The position numbers and the translations under genes were made by a program. A stretch of DNA of 64,000 nt from QKTW01 sp052161885 (GTDB lineage: Bacteria > Bacteroidota > Bacteroidia > Chitinophagales > Chitinophagaceae). Shown here piece after piece: positions 46,801 to 55,023 of this stretch. The DNA lies in NCBI GenBank assembly GCA_052161885.1, contig CP197396.1:2418001-2482000 (forward strand). The letters run 5' to 3'. The notes beneath the pieces are model-generated. The model saw only the letters and a list, made by a program, of their open reading frames with translations, did not search any database and was not told the origin of the DNA. How positions within the stretch are numbered: the first letter of the stretch is position 1; the number at the start of each line of letters is the position of its first letter.

Positions 46801-49422
46801 AGTTGCTGTACCGCCGGGATTAGTGAATGTGCCGCTTACGTTGTTGGCTGTTGGTGTCCGCTCGATGCCGAAATTGGCCTGTGAAATATTCGTACTTACT
46901 ACACCCAGCGATAAAATACTGTTCGGTGTTCCGTCGCTACCCGTACAGCCGGATGTGTTCACACAGTTATTCTCACCGGTACTTACCCAGCCAGCAGGCA
47001 AAGTAATAGTGGGAACCGATGATTGACCTACAGTAGCTGTACCGGTAGTAACATAGACCGTATAATTATCTCCCTGGTTTGGCGAAAAACTATAGGTGCC
47101 ATTTGCAGCCACTGCCACCACCCCAACAACCTGGCTGGTAGTATTATCATAAAGGATCGCATTTAAACCACCGGCATTGGTACCGGCACCATTTACTGCA
47201 TTATCAGTAACACCATTGGCATCGTTAAAAATTGTTCCGCCTATCGTTAGTGTGGTAAGAAATGCGTTGGAGCAACTGGCTCCATCGGTACTGCCTGAAA
47301 TATTGGCCGGGCCTGGCGTGTTAAGCAGTGTAGCCGACCCGCCTGTAGCTGCAGTGAAATTGTTGATTCTGTACATTGATCCGTTAGCGTTGCTAAAGGC
47401 ATACATTTTACCTGCAGCATCAATGAATACAGCGCCGAAAACACCGCCGCTGTTACCATTGGGGATTGTAAAATCAGTACTATAAGCAACTGCACGGGTT
47501 ACAGGGTTCAAACTAACTACTCTTGCTGTAGGAGTACTATAAAATTGTATTGAATAAAGCAATCCGTTTGCGGGGTTGTATGCCCAATCAGCTATCAGGT
47601 CAAAATTTAAATACGAAGGCTCGTTGGCAACTGTGTAATATGGTAAGCTTGCCAAGGCATAACCGTTTGTTGGATCCACCAGTTGCAGGTAGGTAGAAGG
47701 ACGAGCAGGATTAATATCCACCACCCAATAACGCAACTTTTCCGTAGAATTTGGCAGGTAGGTATGCAACATAAGGTATCCGCCGGGAAGTACAGTGCCA
47801 CTGGTAATATTGGTGGGATTAAAGTTTGGAATTGTATATTTAGTGGCTGTATTGCCATCAGCTTCCAGCCTGGCAATTGTTTTATTAGGAGCAGTACCGC
47901 CTACCGCATATCCCCATATTAAATTATCTACCAGATTATAACCAATGCCTTGCAAATGCACCCCATACCCTGTTCCTATGTCTACAGTATTTCCAGTAAC
48001 CATGTTATAGGAACGCAGGATACTTTGACTGCTACCATCGTAGATAACCTGGTAGGCCAGGTTAGCACAGGTAAAAGCTGTGGGCGTATAGGTAAGCCCA
48101 AAATTGGCATTGGTTACATCTGCATTGCTTACTACTATAGCCAGTTTACTATCTACAGTTCCATCGCTGCCAGCTCCGCTTCCAAGATTTTCCCCTGCAC
48201 TTTGATATTTAGTATTTAGCGAAGCTGCAGAAAGGGTATTGCCCACCGCCTGCGCAGTGCTCGTTAATATAACCGTATATGTACTGGTCACTACATTATT
48301 AAACGAGTATGTACCACCCGCAGCTACTGCAGTGCTGGCATACACATTGCCATTGGCATCTACCAGGTTGGCAAAAAGGCCGCCGCCATTGGTACCCGTA
48401 CCGTTTACCGTATTATCCGTAAGACCGTTAACATCTTCAAAGACATTGCCACTAACATTGTACAGGCCCAGAGATGCAGAAAGCAGCCAGGTATCTCCTG
48501 CTCTGCCCAGCCCCGAAACGCCCCATACCGCAGAACCTGACGAACCTCCGCTGCCACGCAGGTACACCCGGAAAGTAATACTTGCAACAGCAGTTCCGGC
48601 AGTATTTACGAAAACGCTGCCAAAGCCACCTTCCTGGGTAGGATCTGCATAGTTTGCAGTGGTAAGCCCGGTATAAACTGAATTGTTTAAAATTTTTGTA
48701 GCGGTTCCATCCAATACAAAATGTGTGCTGCCTGAAAGACGTGTTAATGTACGGCCTGCAGTCACATCATTGGTACTTAATTCAAATTCGGGCCAGAAGC
48801 CCTGTACGGCAATACCATTGCTTATTGCGCCTCCCAGGTCTGTAAAATGCAATACAGGATTAATTACCGGCCGGCTGAAGGTAATCGTCATATCGCCATA
48901 ATAAAAACGGCCGGATAAAGACTGGCCCAACAGGTAATAAGGATCTGTATATGCCCTGAAGGTATAATTGGGAGCAGCCCCCGAAGTACTGAAATTAGTG
49001 CCGGAAGTTGAAGTATTGGGTGCCGATGTATAAAGGCTCGCGCTGTTGGGACTTACGTTGTTAACCGGAACAAAAATATTTACCGCAGCCAGCGTTGTTG
49101 TTGTGAAATTTGTAAAGCCGCCAAACGTAAGCCCGGGGTAAGTAGAACTCGTATACTGCTGATTACTGAATGCGACACTGACGGTAGTAGCCGGTGTATA
49201 GCTGCTGAATGTGGTGTTGGTGCCGGTATTCTGGTAAAAAGTAGCGGATGTGCTCGTTACCGGCCCGGTTGCAGCAGTAGATGCACTCCCCGACCACAAT
49301 TCCAGTTGCTGGGCATATACACCCGAAGATGTAAACAGCGAAAAGAATAAACATGCAAGTTTCAGTAGCAGGGTATAATTTCCTGCAGCCCGACGTAAAG
49401 AATGTAATGTTTTTCGTTCCAT
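43819..49422 (-). CDS. Giant modular surface adhesin B (1867 aa), T9SS client
   Basis: Start at ATG 49422 (MERKTLHSLRRAAGNY), chosen by likeness to adhesin A; a longer frame to 49464 is open. The signal peptide ends about residue 38 (SGVYAQ). The N-terminal domain (QLELWSGSAS...) is homologous to that of A. Then: an SdrD-B-like module (SGNVFEDVNGLTDNTVNG, ~325); a propeller-like DUF6923-type domain (FTCANLAYQVIYDGSSQSIL, ~450-720, with NLVDNLIWGYAVGG and WVVDINPARPSTYLQLVD); another SdrD-B-like module; two and a half of the 238-aa repeats at the same 714-bp spacing; a divergent unit (ISGTAYDDADGGTIDG); an FN3-like segment (CSAVLNWETGTETNCAGFTA); and a type A sorting domain (IVLWPNPAEDYVMISGL, GTYQVLIMNEKGE). 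It lacks the GEVED and DUF11 modules of A. The tail half is nearly identical to adhesin C. Confidence 0.92.
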   Translation of the reverse strand: MERKTLHSLRRAAGNYTLLLKLACLFFSLFTSSGVYAQQLELWSGSASTAATGPVTSTSATFYQNTGTNTTFSSYTPATTVSVAFSNQQYTSSTYPGLTFGGFTNFTTTTLAAVNIFVPVNNVSPNSASLYTSAPNTSTSGTNFSTSGAAPNYTFRAYTDPYYLLGQSLSGRFYYGDMTITFSRPVINPVLHFTDLGGAISNGIAVQGFWPEFELSTNDVTAGRTLTRLSGSTHFVLDGTATKILNNSVYTGLTTANYADPTQEGGFGSVFVNTAGTAVASITFRVYLRGSGGSSGSAVWGVSGLGRAGDTWLLSASLGLYNVSGNVFEDVNGLTDNTVNGTGTNGGGLFANLVDANGNVYASTAVAAGGTYSFNNVVTSTYTVILTSTAQAVGNTLSAASLNTKYQSAGENLGSGAGSDGTVDSKLAIVVSNADVTNANFGLTYTPTAFTCANLAYQVIYDGSSQSILRSYNMVTGNTVDIGTGYGVHLQGIGYNLVDNLIWGYAVGGTAPNKTIARLEADGNTATKYTIPNFNPTNITSGTVLPGGYLMLHTYLPNSTEKLRYWVVDINPARPSTYLQLVDPTNGYALASLPYYTVANEPSYLNFDLIADWAYNPANGLLYSIQFYSTPTARVVSLNPVTRAVAYSTDFTIPNGNSGGVFGAVFIDAAGKMYAFSNANGSMYRINNFTAATGGSATLLNTPGPANISGSTDGASCSNAFLTTLTIGGTIFNDANGVTDNAVNGAGTNAGGLNAILYDNTTSQVVGVVAVAANGTYSFSPNQGDNYTVYVTTGTATVGQSSVPTITLPAGWVSTGENNCVNTSGCTGSDGTPNSILSLGVVSTNISQANFGIERTPTANNVSGTFTNPGGTATVTVPTLNGTDPEQGAYPGTGNLDTVIINTLPASGTLYYNGVAVTLNQQINNYDPTKLTYDPPAGGGTFTFTYSEVDAALKSSTPATVSMTFNTISVSGNVFDDVNGLTDNTVNGTGTNGGGLNAVLIDNATGKVAATATVAANGTYSFAGIDGGNYSVEITTNTATVGNTPPAVALPSGYSSTGENLGAAAGNDGTANGILSLGSIGANTTNANFGIEQIPTANNASGTFTNPGGTATVQVPTLNGSDPEQGTYPGTGNVDTVIINTLPASGTLYYNGVAVTAGQQINNYDPTKLTYDPPAGGGTYTFTYSEVDAALKSSTPATVSMTFNTISVSGNVYDDANGLTDNTVNGTGTNGGGLNAVLIDNATGKVAATATVAANGTYSFAGIDGGNYSVEITTNTATVGSTPPAVAFPSGYSSTGENLGAAAGNDGTANGILSLGSIGANTTNANFGIEQIPTANNASGTFTNPGGTATVQVPTLNGTDPEQGTYPGTGNVDTVIINTLPASGTLYYNGVAVTPGQQINNYDPTKLTYDPPSGGGTYTFTYSEVDAALKSSTPATVSMTFNDLTISGTAYDDADGGTIDGIATNTIGSNTLYANLVNGSGNVIASVPVAANGTYSFGTADGVVQHTNYTVVVTNGAQTIGSAPNTTLSNAANTAEGTTAAGDGNANGSTAVSVGTTSVTNVNFGIDQKPNSDNKTTNISTPASNSYLTLDGTGSNPPFFTGNDAEDQVTSGTLQHKSVQITSLPTNGTLLYNGLPVNAGDVLNGFDPSLLQIQFTGTGYMSLSFNYAFVDAANIADPTPAAYVLTWAKPLPVVLKSFMAVKGEGCSAVLNWETGTETNCAGFTAERSTDNGQTFEATGSTAAKGNGSSYMLIDKAPQEGRSLYRLRITDKDGSYVYSNISAVTLSCTGITKIVLWPNPAEDYVMISGLTTGMKLKIYDINGRLLINMPASGVTQRIALDGYTPGTYQVLIMNEKGETIDAQKILKQ
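44220..45360 (-). repeat. Near-identical block shared with adhesin C, copy 1
   Basis: About 1.1 kb that matches 56336-57476 almost base for base at a constant offset of 12116. It covers the end of a 238-aa repeat, the DDADGG unit, and the start of the FN3-like segment. Similarity falls sharply on the sorting-domain side of 44220. Confidence 0.85.
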
Positions 49423-49740
49423 AAAAATATTTTTTTCAAAAAAATGACATTGATGATACCTCATTCATACACTACGCGTCTGTTATTTCATACCGTGTGG
49501 TACCATCTTCTTCATCCGGCAAATCCGGTGTAAAAACACCCGAATTCTACCCTGTTAATGGTTTTAAATGCTTTTCATAAGGGCTTCCGCTGGTATTATT
49601 TAATGCAGCATTATCCCCGAAACATATTTTATGGTGATAATAACTACATCGTTACCGATGGTGCCAGTAATTGATGATGGTATAATAGTTTCCACGCAGC
49701 ATGCCTGCTGTTTACCGGCATGATACTGGTTTATCATTTT

Positions 49741-49860
49741 GTGCAGAGATGAAAAACCTGGTAAAAATTACCTGTGGTTGTGGTTGGTTTTGCTTTTGCT
49801 TCGTTTTATGGCTTGCTTCCGCAAACCTTTTCTTTTCGTGGTTTTGTTATGCTTTGCCAA
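49741..49860 (-). promoter_or_regulatory. Structured leader element, copy B
   Basis: Leader of adhesin B. On the minus strand AAAACCACGAAAAGAAAA precedes the hairpin GGTTTGC-GGAA-GCAAGCC (49810-49827), which pairs fully in RNA only on this strand, through one U-G wobble. Then AAAACGAAGC, AAAACCAACC, GGTAA-TTT-TTACC and GTTTTTCATCTCTGCAC. Same order as copies A and D. Confidence 0.6.
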
Positions 49861-49884
49861 TATAGATCAGGCCTGAAGTCAGTA

Positions 49885-49892
49885 CAAAAATA
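49885..49892 (-). promoter_or_regulatory. Candidate promoter for adhesin B
   Basis: -7 TATTTTTG with a TTTG 17 nt upstream on the minus strand (TTTG-N17-TATTTTTG), close to the Bacteroidota TTTG/TAnnTTTG arrangement. The leader to 49422 would be about 455 nt. Confidence 0.6.
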
Positions 49893-50383
49893 AATCTAAT
49901 GTATGAACACAAATTACCCTAATTTAATATTTAAAATACCTGTTTTTGTGGGTGCTTTCACCAAGTGATTATCCGTCTGTTTACCCGTTATTTCACTATT
50001 ACTATATTGAAATTCTACAAATAAGGCACCTGCCTGCGTGTAATGCCACCGCCCCTGATATCAAAACAAAATTAATACCAAACATCTGCACACGCCTACC
50101 CAAAATACACTAGAAAATACCCCCTATTTTTTGCGCTATATTTTAAGTATAGTTTACCTGTGTGGTACAGGGGGAAATGACGTTTTTGTTACCACACCTG
50201 CACTAAAAAAAGGCGGCGCAAATGCACGGACACCGATCCCCCCACGGCAGATGGTACAGGCAATACATGCCTACCGCTGGTGGGCTTACAACAGCATTAT
50301 TTTCTGCCATATAGCAGCGGTCGTAGAATTACGATAATTATTAAAAATCAACTTTTCACAGGATGCAGTTTCACCAAAATATT

Positions 50384-50391
50384 TACTTTCG
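50384..50391 (+). promoter_or_regulatory. Candidate -7 element for the 96-aa gene
   Basis: TACTTTCG, one base from TAnnTTTG. It would place the transcript start near 50398, about 60 nt before the structured leader at 50458. Confidence 0.4.
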
Positions 50392-50457
50392 TCCTGCCAA
50401 TGATCTAGTTTTTTAAATGGGTTTATTCTCCATTAGGAATTCTATTGTCAAAAAAAC

Positions 50458-50572
50458 AGCCAGGATGGGAGTACCGGTAACGGCTCCGAATAGAAATAAC
50501 CCAAAAGGTTAGGTCATTGGCACATCCTGGCTATATTATTCACCTTTTAAATTTTGGTTTATGCCAATGACC
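50458..50572 (+). promoter_or_regulatory. Riboswitch-like pseudoknotted leader over the start codon
   Basis: P1: AGCCAGGATG (50458-50467) pairs with CATCCTGGCT (50523-50532), 10 bp perfect. P2: 50468-50487, GGAG/CTCC then a 2-nt bulge and CCG-GTAA-CGG with a GNRA (GUAA) tetraloop. P3: 50498-50510, AACC-CAAAA-GGTT. Pseudoknot: GGTCATTGGCA (50512-50522) is perfectly complementary over 11 bases to TGCCAATGACC (50562-50572), which overlaps the start codon at 50561 and the second ATG at 50567. The elements interleave as in translational riboswitches. No known class was recognised. Confidence 0.6.
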
Positions 50573-50851
50573 CAAAACACACAAAAGCATGAGGACTACG
50601 ACTCCTCACAATCAGTTTCCTTCCGCTGGAGCGGCACTTCTTACCTCCTGCCCGATGCGGCCTCGTTTTTTCACGAAATACTGGATGCATACGGCATCCC
50701 GTCTATCAAAGACGCACTGGCCCGCATAGTGATGTACTATACGCAGCAGGAAGACTATGATGTACACGAGCATGGCGCTGCAAACGTAGGCGTGCTGGAG
50801 TTTTTCTACGAATGGCTGTGCCGGATGGAAACGATACTGATTGAAAACTAA
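50561..50851 (+). CDS. Small hypothetical protein (96 aa) behind a structured leader
   Basis: 96 aa (MPMTQNTQKHEDYDSSQS...). Acidic and soluble, with no signal peptide or membrane segment. A short beta-like part (VSFRWSGTSYLLPDAA) is followed by helices (SFFHEILDAYGIPSIKDALA, VGVLEFFYEWLCRMETILI). No family recognised. A second in-frame ATG at 50567 could also start translation. It stands alone on the plus strand between two adhesin transcription units, with its own leader and terminator. A decayed copy of its 3' half lies at 55511-55660. The context suggests a cytoplasmic helper or regulator for the adhesin locus, but there is no direct evidence. Confidence 0.75.
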   Translation: MPMTQNTQKHEDYDSSQSVSFRWSGTSYLLPDAASFFHEILDAYGIPSIKDALARIVMYYTQQEDYDVHEHGAANVGVLEFFYEWLCRMETILIEN

Positions 50852-50900
50852 CACTGCACCACCGGGGCCATTACACAGGCACCGTTATATCCTTAACCGG

Positions 50901-50927
50901 AAAAAGACGCTACTGGCGTCTTTTTTT
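50901..50927 (+). terminator. Intrinsic terminator of the 96-aa gene
   Basis: AAAAAGACGC / GCGTCTTTTT, 10 bp with a 5-nt loop, continuing into TT. The corresponding hairpin in the decayed copy at 55636 differs in loop but keeps the stem. Confidence 0.85.
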
Positions 50928-50981
50928 ATGCCTGCCATAGGCTGCAAGTGAAGTGTGGCTGCGGCACAGGCGTATAGCAGC

Positions 50982-51212
50982 CGTTGCTACACGTCTCTGA
51001 ACGGTTGCTGCATGTGTAGCAGGCATTGCTACACGAAAAAGCCGCTGTCTTTTTTGTGTAGCGGCCGTTGCCACACGTCTCTGAACGGTTGCTACACGTG
51101 TAGCGGGCGTTGCCACACGTGTAGCAGACACCCTGCACATGTGTGGCAATGGTTGCGCGTTGTCTTGCAACGGCTGCCAGACGTGTAGCGATCATTGCTA
51201 CACGGCATGTGG
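50982..51212. repeat. 21-bp tandem array, 11 units
   Basis: Eleven contiguous units of exactly 21 bp, type CGTTGCTACACGTGTAGCGGG. Units 1-4 and 5-8 form two 84-bp higher-order copies (both start CGTTGC.ACACGTCTCTGAAC). Many units hold the inverted repeat GCTACAC/GTGTAGC. As 21 is a multiple of 3, frames stay open on both strands (77, 86 and 89 codons), with Cys-, Thr- or Arg-rich products. These are not accepted as genes. Confidence 0.85.
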
Positions 51213-51376
51213 TGCTGCCTTGACAGCATTTTTTATAACCAATAAGCCAATTACCTTGCTAGAAGATAGCTATTTACACTACATATATTTTAACATTTCT
51301 CTTGCTAATTATTCTCAGATCATATATAGAGATGTTCCCGGAGTATATATATTCGCCGCCCAAAAACTACCCAACT

Positions 51377-52069
51377 ATGGCGAAACAGTATTATCTCCCC
51401 GCCGGAGACGCTCAGAAAAACCTGTGGCTCAAAAACTTCGCTACAAAACTCCCCAACTATGCCTCCAGGTACAACATCGATGCTGCCGACATTACAGATG
51501 TGCAGAATAGCAGTGCCGACTTTGACTACCGTGTAAACATGGCCAACCAGTGGCGCAACTATGCTACCAAATGGACTGCTTATAAGAATGAGCTCCGTGA
51601 TGGCATAGCTGCCAACGCCACGGCCAGCGGCGCACCGGTGCCGCCCAATGTTCCGGGCCTGCACCCTGCTGTGGCTCCCGGTATTTTTAACCGGATTACG
51701 GCTATTGTAGCACGCATTAAAGCCAGCGGCGCTTATACCGATGCAGACGGGCAGGACCTGGGCATAATAGGTGCGGAAAAAACCACAGACTACACTACCC
51801 TGAAGCCACATGCCTCTATACGTACCGGCAGTGGTGGTGTGCCGGAGATTGTGTGGGATAAGCAGGACATGGATGGCATTGCTGTATACAAAGACAGCGG
51901 CAGTGGCTTTATGTTTTACGATCTCGACAACCACCCCAATTACCAGGATAAGCATCCGCTGCCAACCGGTGCGCAAAGTGTGATATGGAGGTACAAGATC
52001 ATCTACCGTGAAAATGATGTGGAGGTAGGCCAGTGGAGCGATGTAATGAGTATGAGTGTAGGCAGCTAA
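51377..52069 (+). CDS. Conserved-type hypothetical protein with C-terminal FN3-like domain
   Basis: 230 aa from the ATG at 51377 (MAKQYYLPAGDAQKNLWLKN). The frame is open upstream to 51302, but the extra 25 residues look non-coding. The N-terminal half is helical (NFATKLPNYASRYNIDAADI, QWRNYATKWTAYKNELRDGI), then Pro-rich GAPVPPNVPGLHPAVAPGIF and a helix with IGAEKTTDYTTLKP. The C-terminal ~85 residues are an FN3-like sandwich (GVPEIVWDKQDMDGIAVYKD, ending VIWRYKIIYRENDVEVGQWS). Similar two-part proteins of unknown function occur in several bacterial phyla. No signal peptide. A promoter-like TATATTCG at 51348-51355 would give a leader of about 15 nt. Confidence 0.82.
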   Translation: MAKQYYLPAGDAQKNLWLKNFATKLPNYASRYNIDAADITDVQNSSADFDYRVNMANQWRNYATKWTAYKNELRDGIAANATASGAPVPPNVPGLHPAVAPGIFNRITAIVARIKASGAYTDADGQDLGIIGAEKTTDYTTLKPHASIRTGSGGVPEIVWDKQDMDGIAVYKDSGSGFMFYDLDNHPNYQDKHPLPTGAQSVIWRYKIIYRENDVEVGQWSDVMSMSVGS

Positions 52070-52110
52070 AACAGCTGACGATTTTAGAAAGTATCTTTTA
52101 TTATGTCCCT

Positions 52111-52138
52111 AAAAGCTACACCACAAGGTGTAGCTTTT
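52111..52138. terminator. Intrinsic terminator after the 230-aa gene
   Basis: AAAAGCTACACC / GGTGTAGCTTTT, a 12-bp stem with an ACAA loop. It shares the GCTACACC core with the 55877-55918 terminator and GCTACAC with the 21-bp array. The 52140-52265 gap shows nothing else. Confidence 0.85.
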
Positions 52139-52265
52139 GTATTGAAGTGTACTATCACGATTTCTCCCTGTCTTCCGATGTTATCGCCACCGGTGCACGA
52201 TGCAGCTCACACCACACAAGCGGCGCTCATTGTGCAAAATGCTTTGCACCTCAGCATGGCCGGCA

Positions 52266-52294
52266 ACAAAAAAGCCGGCAGATTTCTCTGCCGA
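52266..52294 (-). terminator. Intrinsic terminator of the two-gene T9SS operon
   Basis: On the minus strand GTCGGCAGA-GAAA-TCTGCCGGC, a 9-bp stem with a GNRA loop, followed by TTTTTTG. It is about 150 nt after the stop at 52447; the sequence between shows no gene. Confidence 0.85.
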
Positions 52295-52446
52295 CTCACA
52301 AAAACTGACCGGTTCCGGTGCGCAAAAAACTATTGTTTTACAATTTTTGCAGCCTTCACCGTTATGCCCTGGTCATTGATTGCACATGCACCTGGCAAAT
52401 ACCAGGCAGCAGGTTGCCCACATTGTCTCTCATATTCCTGCTACTA

Positions 52447-53790
52447 TTACTGTTTTATTATTCTTGTTGTATAGACGGCGCCCGCATTGCTGATCACTTT
52501 AAGCATATAAACGCCTGTGGCCGCATGGGTGAGGTCTACATGATTGCTGCTGCCGGAGCTCACCAGCCTGCCATCTGCAGCATATAGTAATACAGATTGT
52601 ATATCTGTACCATCCAGAGAAACGGTGATGTAATCGCTGGCAGGATTGGGCACCGCAGTCAGCATTATATTTTTTGAGGTACTGCAACGACTCACAAGCG
52701 CAGGCGTTACGGTACTTTTACCGTCGGTCATCTTTTCATTGATGCGGTAGTACACCTGCACTGCTGTTGTATTGGCAGCATCGGCAAAGCTGTAATCATT
52801 GTTACCATTACCACCTTTTGCGGCAAGAAACCCGATACTTTTCCATGTGCCGCCATCATCACTGCGCTGCAATTCATAGCCTGCTACATTATCTTCTGAA
52901 GCAGACTTCCAGTATATCACCGCATGATCATTACTGCATGATACCTTATAGCTTTCCAGCAGTATAGGCAAAGGGCTGTTGGTAGATACGCTGCCGAGTG
53001 TAAAGGGACTCCATGAGCTGATTGTGTTACTGGTCAGCGAACCCGCACTGCCAGTGCCTGTAACACTGTTGGTGCCTTCATTGGTCCATGCGCCGCCTGT
53101 AAAATGTGCCACGCGCAGATCTGAGGCAAAGCTCACCGGGCTGATGCCGGTATTGTTATAATTGTCCCAGTAAACAGTAACGGTACCTGTAGCTGTAGAT
53201 ACGGGTGTATTTTCCCAGTACTCGGCACCATTATGGTATGACAGTCCGCCGGAATAAACAGAAGCACCGCCATTCGCTGCAAAATAGCGCACCGTCATAC
53301 CGGAACCATTTGCGGAGAGGTTAATATCTTCTTTCTCATACCGGGCAGCATCGCCTACCGGATATGTAAAACTTCCGGTGCCCAGTTTGCGTACCCATCC
53401 GTTTACATGCGCAGCATCAGACACACCACTGTGTGTGCCGGATACACCAAACTCCATAGGTGTTGTTTGCGTAGCAGCAGTGACCATACCGCTTGTAAAA
53501 GTTGCTGTCCCGGCCACGCTGAAAGTATTGGTGAGTGCAAAACCTGCGCTGTTGTTCAGCGTTACATTGGTCGTATTGAGGGTAGTATTGCCACTAATAG
53601 TTTGCTGGCTGCTGCCCGCCAACACGAGGTTTCCCGATACACCAGCTGCCGTGGTGCCATTGTTGGCGATATCGCCGGGTATATATACATTGCCGCCGTT
53701 GTATAAACTGCCGCCATTGTATACCTGTGCATGCAGGGCTGTTACCGGCAATAGCAACAGGAGAAGTATTTTACCATATATGTTTCTCAT
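52447..53790 (-). CDS. Secreted T9SS client with IPTL/FN3-like segment (447 aa)
   Basis: 447 aa. Signal peptide to about residue 21 (LLLLLLPVTALHAQ). Residues 22-150 are Asn/Thr/Gly-rich short strands typical of beta-helix or adhesive stalks (NLVLAGSSQQTISGNTTLNT). Residues about 150-270 form a beta domain (GWVRKLGTGSFTYPVGDAAR, a motif widespread in T9SS clients). An FN3-like segment follows (CSNDHAVIYWKSASEDNVAG), then the type A sorting domain at ~375-447 (LTAVPNPASDYITVSL, GVYMLKVISNAG). It lies 45 nt downstream of the 336-aa secreted gene and probably shares its promoter. Confidence 0.87.
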   Translation of the reverse strand: MRNIYGKILLLLLLPVTALHAQVYNGGSLYNGGNVYIPGDIANNGTTAAGVSGNLVLAGSSQQTISGNTTLNTTNVTLNNSAGFALTNTFSVAGTATFTSGMVTAATQTTPMEFGVSGTHSGVSDAAHVNGWVRKLGTGSFTYPVGDAARYEKEDINLSANGSGMTVRYFAANGGASVYSGGLSYHNGAEYWENTPVSTATGTVTVYWDNYNNTGISPVSFASDLRVAHFTGGAWTNEGTNSVTGTGSAGSLTSNTISSWSPFTLGSVSTNSPLPILLESYKVSCSNDHAVIYWKSASEDNVAGYELQRSDDGGTWKSIGFLAAKGGNGNNDYSFADAANTTAVQVYYRINEKMTDGKSTVTPALVSRCSTSKNIMLTAVPNPASDYITVSLDGTDIQSVLLYAADGRLVSSGSSNHVDLTHAATGVYMLKVISNAGAVYTTRIIKQ

Positions 53791-53835
53791 AATTAATCCT
53801 TTTCAGACATTAAAAAATAAACAATAAAAAGGCCA

Positions 53836-54846
53836 TTAAAGCCCTGCAGGTGCAGATGCAGAGCCGGTACTGCCGCCGCTCAGGTTAGAAGTTACAGTGC
53901 CCAGGCTTTTTATAATACTGTTGTTGATTACCAGGCAATAAATGGTCCAGCTGCCATTAACACTACTGGTTGTACCGGAATTCGGAAAATCTGCAGACAG
54001 GTGCCAGGTGCCCCCACTTTGGAAAGCATATACATTAAATGGGTCATATTCAAGATTGCCACCATTAGTAACGAGGTGGTTGCTGCCAACATTGAATGAG
54101 CTGCCTACCACTGCCACTGTATATTGAGAAGTGCTGATATTGGTATTAAAATCGCTTATCCAATCCTGCTGAACGGTATTTAACTGGTAAGTCACATAGT
54201 TTAATGGAAAAGTGTTACCCGTACTTGAAGAAGCAACTTTTAATTCCCCGGTTGTATTATCCCTCACAACGGTAGAAAAACCGGTTGCACCATTTGTGGA
54301 AGCGGCGCTACCTACGATTACATTACCGTTTACATGCAGTGCTGCACCCGGGCTGGAAGTACCAACACCTACCCTGTTATTGGCTGCATCTATAGAAAAT
54401 GTGGTACCATCTACAGAAAAACCATTGGTGGCTGTGCTGGTAAACGATAGGGTATTGGCGCCCTGCGTAACCGTGCGGTTACCGGTAAGTGTACCATCAC
54501 CTTCGTAAATGTTTTTATCGTTACCGCTGCCGGAGGCTACCATTTTGTACCACTGTGTGCCGTCGCTGTAATAAAAGCCGGGCGTTACATTATTGGGCGA
54601 GGTACCTGCTGTTGCTGTGTTGTAAACAGTCATACCTGCTACAAAAGCACTGAGCGGGCTGGCGCTGTTGGTAGCAGTAAGTGCTACGCTGGGCATCATA
54701 AATCCTTTGGAGCCGCCGCCGGTTACCTGCAGCATAGCATTAGCATTGGGCGCTGAAGTAGAACCTATGTTTACCTGCGCAGTGGCTGTGTAGCAGAGAG
54801 AGCAGATAAGCGCTGCTGTGTACGTGAATCTTTTCATTTTGTTCAT
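53836..54846 (-). CDS. Secreted tail-fibre-like protein (336 aa)
   Basis: 336 aa. Signal peptide to residue 23 (ALICSLCYTATAQ), then VNIGSTSAPNANAMLQV, a start shared by many secreted Bacteroidota surface proteins. The central part has the trimeric fibre-like motifs DGTQWYKMVASGSG and NNRVGVGTSSPGAALHVNGN, seen in tail-fibre/S74-related adhesins. A C-terminal Ser/Gly-rich end has no type A sorting signature, so the export route is uncertain. First gene of the operon with 52447-53790, behind leader copy D. The combination suggests a surface filament or adhesin with its partner. Confidence 0.82.
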   Translation of the reverse strand: MNKMKRFTYTAALICSLCYTATAQVNIGSTSAPNANAMLQVTGGGSKGFMMPSVALTATNSASPLSAFVAGMTVYNTATAGTSPNNVTPGFYYSDGTQWYKMVASGSGNDKNIYEGDGTLTGNRTVTQGANTLSFTSTATNGFSVDGTTFSIDAANNRVGVGTSSPGAALHVNGNVIVGSAASTNGATGFSTVVRDNTTGELKVASSSTGNTFPLNYVTYQLNTVQQDWISDFNTNISTSQYTVAVVGSSFNVGSNHLVTNGGNLEYDPFNVYAFQSGGTWHLSADFPNSGTTSSVNGSWTIYCLVINNSIIKSLGTVTSNLSGGSTGSASAPAGL

Positions 54847-55023
54847 TTTAAAGAAGTATTAATAAATTGTTTGCTCTTAATTGCATGCCCCGGCTTCCGC
54901 AACAGTTAATGTAACGGACGCAACATTACGTCCGTCTTGCGGACCATAGTGTGTTGTGATAAACATGTGTTTACCTGCAGGGTAATTGATGGAATATCAT
55001 TCAGCCTTCAAGCGTTTTCATCA

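Larger units (their letters stand above)
49741..50165. repeat. Duplicated leader/promoter segment, copy 1
   Basis: About 425 bp aligning with 55024-55440: leader element, minus promoter, a more diverged middle, then a conserved block (ACCCAAAATACACTAGAAAA and CCCCTATTT.TTGCG). It also carries whatever drives the plus-strand side. No gene lies in 49893-50383; a 68-codon frame at 50131-50337 was not accepted. Confidence 0.75.

Noticed and set aside
50131..50337. 68-codon plus frame upstream of the small gene
   Set aside because: Lies in the promoter region, and no comparable open frame was identified in the duplicated copy at 55400-55440.
50910..51195. Two overlapping minus frames (86 and 89 codons) and one plus frame (77 codons) with 7-residue periodicity
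   Set aside because: Caused by the 21-bp tandem array, whose unit length keeps all frames open. No start context or homology.
50982..51212. CRISPR array
   Set aside because: Units are directly contiguous with no spacers and no cas genes nearby.
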